From positions 9,265,501 to 9,329,500 of the forward strand of contig OU015670.1 in the NCBI GenBank assembly GCA_907165275.2: a DNA stretch of 64,000 bases, in the 5' to 3' direction. The DNA comes from Zygaena filipendulae. Taxonomy: Eukaryota; Arthropoda; Insecta; Lepidoptera; Zygaenidae. A program made the translations under genes and the position numbers. The notes under the pieces are model-generated. The model made no database searches. It was not told the DNA's origin and saw only the letters and a program-made list of their open reading frames with translations. Shown in pieces: positions 12,121-21,600 of this stretch; position 1 is the first letter of the stretch, and every line of letters starts with the position of its first letter.

Positions 12121-14961
12121 ATGAATAATATTAAGTCCTCTAAATTAACTCTTGCGTCATTTAATTGTAAGTCAATTAAGCGAGCTATTAGTCATGTGAG
12201 GGAGTTATGCTGCGAGTCCGATATTATAGCATTACAGGAGACCTGGTTGATGCCACATGACTTAAACATCGTGAACGAAATCGACAGTAACTTTAGTAGT
12301 ACGGCAATATCATCGGTGGATGTGACGGTGGGTGTGTTAAAGGGCAGACCGTACGGAGGGCTGGCGATACTTTGGAGGAAAGATTTATTTGATAATGTGA
12401 TGCTGTTAGACTGTAAATCGGATAGAGTAATAGGAATTAAATTGACTATAGGTAAAAAAGATATTTTAGTGATCAACGTATATATGCCTTGCAATAGTAT
12501 TGATAATTTATGTGACTTTACGAACTGCCTGTCCTGTATAGGTGCAGTTATTGACGAGCTAGATGTAGAAGAGTGTTACATAATTGGAGATTATAATGCT
12601 CATCCGGGCACTCTTTTTGGGGAGGAATTATTGAATTTCTGCTCAGAAATGAAGTGGGATTGTACGGACATAAAGTTACTCGGTGTAGATTCGGACACTT
12701 TTACGTATACTAGCGAACAAAACATGGCCAACCGCTGGTTGGATCATTGTCTTACCACTGAGGCAGCAACACCTTCAGTTGATAAGGTGTGGGTAAAAAA
12801 TGATGTTACTTGGTCGGATCATTACCCATTGATTATTAATTTAAATATTGATGTGACTTGTAATAAGGTGATTACGTGTAATGTCAGCAATCAGTACAAA
12901 AAAATAGTATGGAACGTTAGAAACTCGGAACAAATAAAAGAGTACAGTGATTATTGCTCGAAAGCGCTCTCTGACTTGAAGTATTCTAGTTATTGTGATG
13001 TATGTGATCAAAACAGGCAAATAGTATGTACAGATATAGGTAAACATAGACATATCATTGATAAGTTATATAATGATCTTGTAAATGTATTAAAATTAGC
13101 AGCTATATCCAGTAGTCATTCGCGCGTAGGTGCTCGTAGGAAAACTGGACAAGTAGTCGGATGGAACTACCATGTAAAGGAAAGTCACAATATAGCTAGG
13201 TTACATTTTGGATACTGGGTTAGCAGTGGTAAACCAAAAGAAGGGTACATCTATCAAAAAATGATTGAGACACGAAAAGTTTTCAAAAATAAATTAAAAT
13301 GGGTTCAAAATAACGAGGAAACTATAAAAATGAATATTTTAGCGCAAAATAAAGCTGACAAAAATTTTATACAATTTTGGAGGAACATTAAAGCAGCCAA
13401 TGGAAAAAGTACTCTACCTGTGTGTGTAAATGGGGTAAAGGAACTATCCAGTATTGCCAATATGTTTGCAAAACATTTTAAGGTAGAACCAATGGAAGTG
13501 GGGGATGTGCTTGGCGCTAGCTCCGATATATCCAACGTGAGTGGGTCGATAGACGATCTGTGGATCACACCTGATATCGTAAAAAGTGTTGTGTTTCACA
13601 TGAAGCGTGGGAAATCACCCGGCCATGATGGGTTAAGCATCGAGCACATCCTTTATTCTAGTGGTGAAATCTGTAAGCTTCTGGCGGATCTATTTAATAT
13701 GTGTATTAAAAATTCATATCTTCCTAAAGAACTTATGAAAACTGTGGTGGTTCCGATTGTAAAAAACAAGTCTGGCGATTTGTGTAGCTTAAAAAATTAC
13801 AGACCCGTATCACTAGGAACCATAGTTGGTAAACTATTGGAAAGAATTTTGCAGCCCAAATTGATGAAGAATGTTAAAATTAATGATGCTCAGTTTGGTT
13901 TCCGTGCCGGCCTCTCAACAGATGCAGCAATATTGGCTTTAAAACATACAGTAAATTATTATCACAAAAGAGATACCTCTGTATACGCGTGTTTTCTCGA
14001 TCTTAGTCGCGCTTTTGATCTCGTAAATTACAAAATTTTATGGAACAAACTTGCGCAAACTCAAGTTCCCGCCAGTATTGTGAATGTGTTGAGATATTGG
14101 TACGAGAACCAAACCAACATAGTGCGATGGGGCGACACATTATCTAATGAATTTAGATTAGATTGTGGTGTTCGTCAAGGAGGGCTCACATCTCCGGACC
14201 TCTTTAACCTCTACGTTAACGATCTTATCGAGGAGTTGAGGGGCACCAGGATCGGTTGCCATGTTGGTAATGTGTGTGTTAACAGCTTGAGCTACGCAGA
14301 TGATATGGTGCTCCTCAGCCCGTCGATAAACGGTCTTCGTACACTCCTTTCAATCTGTGAGTCGTATGCTGCGAAACACGGATTGAAATATAATGTAGGA
14401 AAAACGGAAATTCTTGTATTTCGTCGGGGTAGGGGACCGGAGAACGTGCCGCCGGTGTTCATGTATGGAACAGCAATTGCGGTTGTGAAAAAATTTAAAT
14501 ATCTGGGCCATGTTCTCAACGAGTATCTCAATGATGAGGAAGATATGGAGAGGGAGCGCAGGGCTTTGGCCATTCGATGCAATATGCTTGCGAGGAGGTT
14601 CGCTAGGTGTTCGGAGGGCGTCAAAATATCTCTGTTCAAGGCATTTTGTCAGGTATTTTATACCTGTCAACTTTGGACGAGATACACAAAACGCGCCCTT
14701 AATGTGCTTCGAGTGCAGTATAATGACGCCTTTCGAGCTTTGATGAAGCTTCCTCGTTATTGCAGTGCCAAAGCCATGTTTGCCGACTCTGGTGTACCCG
14801 ATTTTTTTGCAATCATCAGATCACGTTCCGCATCGTTCTGGGAGAGGATTATTGTGAGCAATAATTCGATCTTAGTAAACATTGCGGATGATGTTAATAA
14901 TAATGTTTATTTGGGAACATGGTCTAGACTGCACCTGTGCGCGAATGATGAGTTGAGATAG
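12121..14961 (+). CDS. LINE ORF2: AP-type endonuclease plus reverse transcriptase
   Basis: 946 residues. An APE-type endonuclease occupies about residues 8-235, with FNCKS, QETW (catalytic Glu), VYMPC, GDYNAH at about 155 and WSDHYPL at about 230, i.e. the expected metal and phosphate ligands. The reverse transcriptase spans about 490-770: KSPGHDGLS at 496, NYRPVSL, FGFRAGLST, FLDLSRAFD (first catalytic Asp), GVRQGGLTSP and YADD at about 724. After it comes the thumb-like FKYLGHVLN and a Cys-poor tail. There is no RNase H domain. The protein nicks target DNA and primes reverse transcription from the nick. All key residues are present and there is no frameshift, so it is potentially functional. 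Confidence 0.95.
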   Translation: MNNIKSSKLTLASFNCKSIKRAISHVRELCCESDIIALQETWLMPHDLNIVNEIDSNFSSTAISSVDVTVGVLKGRPYGGLAILWRKDLFDNVMLLDCKSDRVIGIKLTIGKKDILVINVYMPCNSIDNLCDFTNCLSCIGAVIDELDVEECYIIGDYNAHPGTLFGEELLNFCSEMKWDCTDIKLLGVDSDTFTYTSEQNMANRWLDHCLTTEAATPSVDKVWVKNDVTWSDHYPLIINLNIDVTCNKVITCNVSNQYKKIVWNVRNSEQIKEYSDYCSKALSDLKYSSYCDVCDQNRQIVCTDIGKHRHIIDKLYNDLVNVLKLAAISSSHSRVGARRKTGQVVGWNYHVKESHNIARLHFGYWVSSGKPKEGYIYQKMIETRKVFKNKLKWVQNNEETIKMNILAQNKADKNFIQFWRNIKAANGKSTLPVCVNGVKELSSIANMFAKHFKVEPMEVGDVLGASSDISNVSGSIDDLWITPDIVKSVVFHMKRGKSPGHDGLSIEHILYSSGEICKLLADLFNMCIKNSYLPKELMKTVVVPIVKNKSGDLCSLKNYRPVSLGTIVGKLLERILQPKLMKNVKINDAQFGFRAGLSTDAAILALKHTVNYYHKRDTSVYACFLDLSRAFDLVNYKILWNKLAQTQVPASIVNVLRYWYENQTNIVRWGDTLSNEFRLDCGVRQGGLTSPDLFNLYVNDLIEELRGTRIGCHVGNVCVNSLSYADDMVLLSPSINGLRTLLSICESYAAKHGLKYNVGKTEILVFRRGRGPENVPPVFMYGTAIAVVKKFKYLGHVLNEYLNDEEDMERERRALAIRCNMLARRFARCSEGVKISLFKAFCQVFYTCQLWTRYTKRALNVLRVQYNDAFRALMKLPRYCSAKAMFADSGVPDFFAIIRSRSASFWERIIVSNNSILVNIADDVNNNVYLGTWSRLHLCANDELR

Positions 14962-15605
14962 TATCTTAAAAATTGTAGACACGTAAGTTATAAGAAAATT
15001 ATGTTACATCTTTTTACATCTTTTTTATGGGTTTTTTAATGCCTGAAATAAAAGTATTATTATTATTATTATTATTATTATACGCGAATAGCCTGTCCAT
15101 TCTATTCTCCGTCTACGAAACATCCACACTTTCACATATAATATTAGTAGGATGATCTTAAACCACCTAGTATTCTTCATGCAGGTACTGGCAATTAATA
15201 TTTAAAAAAAATTAACTGCGTTCCGAAAGCACATGGATCCTGCATGGATCCGAAATTCTCGTGTGTGCTCAAGTCTTCTTCTTCTTTATTAATGGCATCT
15301 ATATATTTGCCAATGTTTATTATTTTTATTTACTTCTTTAATTATGGTGAAACGCCAAAGATAATGTTATATTGTTCATTGTTCCTTGCGATAAAACACT
15401 ATTCGCTCACGAAAATCAGCTTCTTTCTTGGAAAACAAAATGGCTGCTAAGCGGTGGTGAACATAGCAAATAAATAACGCGGCAGGCGTCCACTCCACAA
15501 ACTACTTAGAGATATTACGTCCACTCGCTATGACCTCCACCGGTAAAATGTATTGAAAAGAATAAAAAAATAGTCGAATAACAGATTGAGTACCTACCTC
15601 CTCCT

Positions 15606-15737
15606 TTTTGAAGAAAAGGCAGTGTCGGTTGTTGAAGCCCTTGAAGGGTGAAAGCCGTACCTTTCAGCATCTATTTTGCACCCCGAGCAGGAACCGGGCT
15701 TTGAAGAGAGCCATGTTTTAACTTGGCATTTCGCCAT
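15606..15737 (+). repeat. Local duplication, copy 1
   Basis: GAAGAAAAGGCAGTGTC, GTGAAAGCCGTACC, TTTCAGCATCTATTTTG and TTTCGCCATAAT recur in the same order at 17700-17930. Confidence 0.7.
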
Positions 15738-15922
15738 AATAGGGTACTTGCATGAAATTTATAATAATATTTCAAATATTTCAAAAATAGAGCCTTAGAA
15801 AAGCGTTATCGTGAAAGATTTACTAAAAAAATTTCAATAGTTTCCAAAATATTTAACTTTCAATTTTGTGAAACGGAACGTTGCAACGAAACACCAATCA
15901 CAGCCAAGCTTGACACATGACG
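15738..15922 (+). repeat. 190-bp direct repeat, copy 2
   Basis: Match to 9909-10098 with about 90% or better identity by eye. A diverged relative is at 60570-60700. Confidence 0.85.
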
Positions 15923-16330
15923 TCACTTTTATTTTTTTAGGAGACATTTACCTCTTTCAGAGAAGGCAAACGAAACTAAGTGCATACAGTCAACGCATAT
16001 TTTCCATTTTCTGAAGTTTTTTACTTTAAAATGCATCGGTAAGATGCATTTCGATTCTTTACTGGAACTTTTGGAAGTAAATCGACACAGTTCAACCTTA
16101 ATTTCGCTTTTGGATATTGAAGTTATCTGTCTGTCAGTGTCACATGACCCTGTCAATACGACAGTGACATTTCTATCACAGATTAATAAGGCGTAATTTT
16201 GAACTAGTGACGTCATTCCCCGTTTCGGCGGTAAGGTCTAAAGTAGGAACTTTGAAACGCTCTATTTAATTAATTTATGCATATATTTTTTTTCTTTTTC
16301 TTGCTTTGTTTAAGTAGGCCATATATCTTT

Positions 16331-17587
16331 AAAACCGACTTCCAAAAACACAAAACTAAAAAGCTAAAAATAAAAAGCTAATAACAAAATACCGGTTTAA
16401 TCCAAAAGATAAAAACACACGTAATATGTATTATTATTGGTTTGTGCTACCACTGATCGGTTTGAATTCGGTGACAAGCCCGCTGGTGTCTGCCTACTTG
16501 GGTTGCTCTGCTCACGAAGAGCTGGTGGCGGGAGTCGACTTAGCCCATCTTCCCCCTCCATATTTGGCTTGTCACCGAATTCATACCGATCAGTGGTAGC
16601 ACAAACCAATAATAATACATATTACGTGTGTTTTTATATTTTGGATTAAACCGGTATTTTGTTATTAGCTTTTTATTTTTAGGTTATCAGTTTTGTGTTT
16701 TTGGAAGTCGGTTTTAATTTTTTTGTTAAAAATTTTGTTTATTTCTCGCTTTTAAGTGACTTAGTTTGTAATTTCTCTAAGTTACAATAGCCTAATGTCA
16801 ACTGCTCATCACCTTTTACAAAATATTGCTTTTCCCAACGCAGGGACGTTAATTGTTGAGGAGTTCTCCTAGTACATCACCATCAGTTCTACTTCACCAT
16901 ATACATTGTGACGGGCATAAATTGTGTAGAAACCATATTAAATTTAACGATTCGGAACCCGTGAAATACCCATTATTGAGTAGTTCCGATGACCATCTGT
17001 GGTCTTCATCATCAGTTCCATTTCTTCAAATTTTGCTTTCCGAAAGCAAACGATTTACTATAAAAAATACAAAAATCGCTATAGGTGTACCCATAATTTT
17101 TGAAGAGTTCCCTCGATTACTCCAGGATTCCATCATCAGATGTCGACTTGGTGACAATAGAATCAATCTGGAAGTATCCCCTTTCAAACAAAAAAACAAT
17201 TTTCGAAATCGCTTCAATCGGAACCCGTGAAATACTTACTATTGTTGAATAGTTCCGATGACCATCTGTGGTCTTCATCATCAGTTCCACTTCTTCAAAT
17301 TTTGCTTTCCGAAAGCAAATGAACGATTTACTATTAAAAATACCCAAATCGCTATAGGTATGCCTATAATTTTTGAAGAGTTCCCTCGATTTCTCCAAGA
17401 TCCCATGATCAGATCCCGACTTGGTGGCAATGGGACCTAATTGGGAGTAAACCCTTACAAACAAAAAAAGAATTTTCCAAATCGGTCCAACCGTCTTCGA
17501 GTAATCGGTGAACATACATAAAAAAAAAAAAAAAAAACATACATACAATCGAACATAGAACCTCCTCCTTTTTGGAAGTTGGTTAAA
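16331..17587 (+). mobile_element. AACCGACTTCC-type element, copy A
   Basis: It opens with a 385-base palindrome (arms 16331-16480 and 16566-16715, 85-base loop) and continues into a body with two tandem diverged units of about 260 bases, each containing CATCTGTGGTCTTCATCATC and TTTGAAGAGTTCCCTCGATT. It ends CCTCCTTTTTGGAAGTTGGTT, the complement of its start. No transposase. Both strands carry short open frames through the units, judged incidental. Confidence 0.85.
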
Positions 17588-17627
17588 AATAGACTGAAAA
17601 ACAAAATTCATGCAAGTACCCTATTGA

Positions 17628-18001
17628 AGAATACTTAGATGAAGAAATTTTTATCACTAAGAAACGTCGTCACTGGCAAATTATGATTATAGACGCCATT
17701 ATTAAAGAAGAAGAAGAAGAGGCAGTGTCAGTGTGTAGATAAGTGTAGTTTCGGAAGGTTGTTGACGAGTGAAAGCCGTACCGATAACAAGCGTGTCACG
17801 AGTCTTCGTTATTTCAGTCACTTTTCAGCATCTATTTTGGACCCTGAGCAGGAAACTGGCTTTCAAGAGACCCCTGTTTTAACTTGGGGGACAATCTAAC
17901 CTTGTCATTGGCGTTTCGCCATAATTGAAGAAGTAGATGAAGAGATTTTCATTATTAAGAAACGTTGTCATTGGCAAATTATAGTTATAGACGCCATTAT
18001 T
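17628..18001 (+). repeat. Local duplication with a coding-like 24-residue segment
   Basis: 17628-17710 and 17930-18001 both encode a block of the form EE-V/L-DEEIF-I-KKR-HWQI, with many differences at third codon positions. The second copy is interrupted by the 18002 hairpin. It may be the remnant of a transposase first exon; the family is not recognised. Confidence 0.45.
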
Positions 18002-18178
18002 AGGCCCGCCGCCCATTGTGACTTTTTGTCGACGTGACTTTCTGTCACTTAGTCAAGTGCAATGAAAACTATACTGAGTGCGCTCATTATGGTGACGTGA
18101 TAATACGGTGACCTCAGTATAGTTTTCATAAGTGACAGAAAGTCACGTCGACAAAAAGTCACAATGGGCGGCGGGCCT
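18002..18178. mobile_element. 177-bp hairpin MITE, first of a tandem pair
   Basis: Terminal arms AGGCCCGCCGCCCATTGTGA and its exact complement at the right end; the arms continue for over 45 bases and a GACCTCAGTATAGTTTTC-type inner stem extends them. Flanked by TTA on both sides. An uninterrupted relative of the target lies at 17690-17710 (GACGCCATTATTAAAGAAG). TTA flanks suggest a PIF/Harbinger-like mover (inference). Confidence 0.9.
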
Positions 18179-18180
18179 TA

Positions 18181-18357
18181 AGGCCCGCCGCTGATTGTGA
18201 CTTTTTGTCGACGTGACTTTCTGTCACTTAGTCAAGTGCAATGAAAACTATACTGAGTGCGCTCATTATGGTGACGTGATAATACGGTGACCTCAGTATA
18301 GTTTTCATAAGTGACAGAAAGTCACGTCGACAAAAAGTCACAATCAGCGGCGGGCCT
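18181..18357. mobile_element. 177-bp hairpin MITE, second of a tandem pair
   Basis: Identical to the copy at 18002 except for two adjacent bases near each end: CCGCTGATT on the left with AATCAGCGG on the right, against CCGCCCATT with AATGGGCGG. Separated from copy 1 by TA only. Confidence 0.9.
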
Positions 18358-18358
18358 T

Positions 18359-18604
18359 AAGAAGAAAAAGTAGTTTCGGAATGCAGCCTAAAACTCCCGC
18401 CAAAAGTTGACAGTTTTGTTTTGGAAACTAATTTATACCTACTTTGCAGTTTGCTTGCAGTTTTTTATGGTATTTTTGTTTTTAGGTGATTAGGTATCCT
18501 TTAATCTGTTTTGTATTCGTATGTTCTTCTACAATAATGATAATTAATATTCTTTTCTGTTAATATATGATACATTTATTACATTTTTAAGTTTTACACT
18601 AAAC
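18359..18604 (+). promoter_or_regulatory. Promoter/5' UTR region of the PHF7-like gene with E2F-like site
   Basis: TCCCGCCAAA at 18395-18404 is the reverse complement of the E2F consensus TTTGGCGGGA and lies about 200 bases upstream of the ATG. There is no TATA box. The tandem hairpins at 18002-18357 end about 40 bases upstream. The transcription start is not visible. S-phase control is inference. Confidence 0.45.
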
Positions 18605-21600
18605 ATGGCGTATAGAAGAGTGGTTAAAAAAGATAGGACTATTGCAAAATTAGTAGGGAGTGGAAAAAAGGAGCCTTGTGCTTTTTGTGATCACGAAGCT
18701 GACGATGAGATTATTTATGGAAAACTATATGCTATCGGGAATATACAATGTCACTATTTTTGCGTGGTAAGTATAATTTATGTTAGTACCATCGACAGTC
18801 CTGATTTAGTAGGTATTGCCTAATTTAGGACGCCGTTATGCTTCTGAAAGTTCTGAAACTTGTTAGAGACTAGCACACATGATTCATTATAATACCGTAG
18901 ATATGAACAACATAATATTATCTTAAACTGTACCACTGCACTGTCCTATTGCCGCATATAGGCAGGTACTATACCTTATAATAAATAATTAATAAAAATT
19001 AACTGTATGTCACATGTGGAGCACAAAGAAGTATTTTAATGCATTCAGTCACTGGGTAGCAATGACAAAGGACTCATTTGCATGCTGTTTCATCCTTGAA
19101 TACAAGTCCACAAGACATGTTGTGTTAGATAATGTCTAATGTAGTTTTGTATAAATTTTTTTACGTAAAGCTTGAGCTACTCATATGCCAAGTTTTGATA
19201 AAATCCAACTGTCAGCCTCTACAGTGTGAACACGAAGATGTTGCCTTATCCACCTGCTAAAACTGTTAACCGCAGGAGACACATATAAATGTCATACATC
19301 AATGAGATAAACCAATATTCTGGTGAATATTGTAATTGTGAGGGTTTAAAGAGTAGTTATTTTAGAGGTCCTTTGGGACAGCTATGCCGGTATAAAAGTA
19401 CTATAATGTTATGTTACCTATGTAATTATATAACTAAGCCACTGAGTCATTTTTTTTTTTTATTTCCAGTTGCTATCCTGTTGCCTGGTACAACGGGGTA
19501 AGGATGGAGATGGTCTGCTAGGGTTCCTGTATCCTGACATACTAGCTGAAGTTGAGAGGAGTAAGAAACATGTAAGTTTCACGTAATCTAGCACAGTTTC
19601 AGAGAGATTTATTATTATTGATATACTAGTAGCTTCAGCTGATGTCTTACACTTACACTTGTTCTCTTTTACTTAGGTAATTCTTTTTCCTTGTTCATTA
19701 ATTATTTACCTGTATGTAGAATAAACTCATTATTATTCAGTGTCCAATGTCCTTTTCTGTATCTCACTAAACTCACATTCACATTTATAATATTGGGATT
19801 ACACAAAGGTCCGTATTCCAAAAGGTTACTCAAGTCATGAATCTAGTTTTAAAACTAATTAAAAGTAAAGCTTTAATTTTAGAACCTTACTTGAAACAAG
19901 ATTCATCAATCAAGTTATTTCCTTATTCTAGAACATTGATTCCCAAAGTGGTCCAGGTGGACCCCCAGGGGTCCACGAGAGCCCGACAGGGGTCTACGCT
20001 TGTGTGGAAAAAAAAGGGGGGTCCACAACTGTTGGATGAAGAGGCTTTTTAGACTGACCTTGAAACTTAGCTTAAATGAAATCCACTCACAGCATAATCA
20101 AAACAATATAAATTCTCCCCTTGTGTTCGATAACTTTTAACTCATAGTTGATTGAAAAATAGCCACAACGCAGATTGCCATAGATATATAATTTTTTCGG
20201 GTTTCGGAAGTAAGTTAGTAAAAGAATAGCTGCAGGGGGTCCACCAGATCCAGCAAAATGTTTAAAGTGGTCTATGAGAAAAAAAAGTATGGGAACCTCT
20301 GTTCTAGAACAACGCTTGAGTACTAATCTATACTCAAGCAAAGATGTGATCTTTGTTTACGTCTGTCATGTCAAGACCACTCAACCAATCAGAGTTCAGA
20401 ATCTCTACACCAAAGACTAGTTTCAAATGATTACAACTTAAAACACATTCTATAATAAGATGTACACTTGAGTTATAATCTGAGCTCAAAAGTAATATCA
20501 AGTGAAGTGTGATCTGAATCGCCTTTTGGAATATGGATCTTAATTTCCCTATAATTTTGTTAGTTTTTATTTATACTTTTATAGAAATGTTCGTATTGTT
20601 CCCGCGGTGGAGCCACACTGGGCTGCAGTGTGGGTCAATGCCGGAAGCAGTTCCACCTGCCTTGCGGGCGGGAGAGGCAGGCTGTCTCATTATTCTACGA
20701 TAATTATAGGTTAGCTCGTAGCTGTTGCACATGGTTTCACTTGTGCCTCCTTTCATTCAATTTCATAATTATTTCATAATTCATAATATAATTTCCTGGT
20801 TATTTAAATATACTTAATATCCGCCTGGCACTGAATGGATCTATTATTTAAATCCCAACAGGTCCTACTGCAAGGATCACGCGCCAAAACAGAAGGTAGC
20901 AGATAATGTCATGGCGAAGGCAATAGTGAGGATGAGGGAGCACAACAAAATGAAGAAAAAAATTGGTGCGTTGAGGGCAGCTGGAAAGAAGAGCAATGGA
21001 CCAGTCTCTATTGAAAGTGAAGGTATTACATGCAAAAATTATTCCACATCACCTCGTCACTCACTTTGCCTCACTCCACTATGTATAACTACCCCATTTT
21101 TGCCCAAGTTATTTTGCTTTACCCTAAATTGTATCACTCTCGATCTTGCCTCAACCCTCATTACCCCACTTCCATTACTGCTGACGTCACTCTACATTGT
21201 TTCAATTTCACCTTGCCTAACGCCACGTCACCTTTCTTTACCGCAGTCCGCACTTTACCTCACTCACATTGTTCACCCTACTTTACTTCACTCCCGTATC
21301 TCCTGACGTCACTTTGCCTCACCCTATACTGCTTCACTCTCACCTTGCCTTACCCCATTATACCTAACTCACATTGCCTCACTCCACTTTACCTCACTCC
21401 CGTATCTCCTGACGTCACTTTGCCTCGCCCTACAATGCTTCACTCTTACCTTGCCTTACCCCACTATACCTCACTCCACTTTACCTCACTCCCGTATCTC
21501 CTGACGTCACTTTGCCTCACCCTATACTGCTTCACTCTCACCTTGCCTTACCCCATTATTCCTCACTCACATTGCCTCACTCCACTTTACCTCACTCCCG

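Larger units (their letters stand above)
10828..15080 (+). mobile_element. Full-length two-ORF non-LTR retrotransposon (CR1/Jockey-like LINE)
   Basis: About 4.25 kb: a short 5' UTR, ORF1 (10937-12085), a 35-base gap, ORF2 (12121-14961), then a 3' UTR with an AATAAA-type signal near 15049 and a (TTA)n tail at about 15055-15080. Boundaries come from comparison with 37940-38080, which in the opposite orientation carries the same flanks (TCACTTTCTCTTA on one side, TACGCGAATA on the other) joined directly apart from a few bases. Both ORFs are free of stops, so the copy looks young and possibly active. There is no clear target-site duplication. The tail type and absence of RNase H fit the CR1/Jockey group; a Daphne-like assignment is only a guess. 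Confidence 0.9.
18605..21022 (+). other. Exons 1-4: extended PHD domain of the PHF7-like protein
   Basis: Residues 25-140 form an extended PHD. Cys25-X2-Cys28 opens the first knuckle. CHYFC at the end of exon 1 joins LLSCCLVQRGKDGDGLLGF in exon 2. Exon 3 supplies CSYC, GATLGC and CRKQFHLPCG. The exon 3/4 junction rebuilds NYRSYCKDHAP, the final zinc ligands. This is the most conserved signature of the PHF7/G2E3/PHF6 group. Exon 3 (20585-20709) is easy to miss because it has no open frame on its own beyond 125 bases. Confidence 0.92.

Noticed and set aside
10828..15080. Calling the (TTA)n run a target-site duplication of the LINE
   Set aside because: The run is the element's own tail; the flanks do not share a convincing duplication.
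16397..16649. Two nearly identical 70-codon frames on opposite strands
   Set aside because: They arise because the region is a palindrome; the same happens at 49195-49429.
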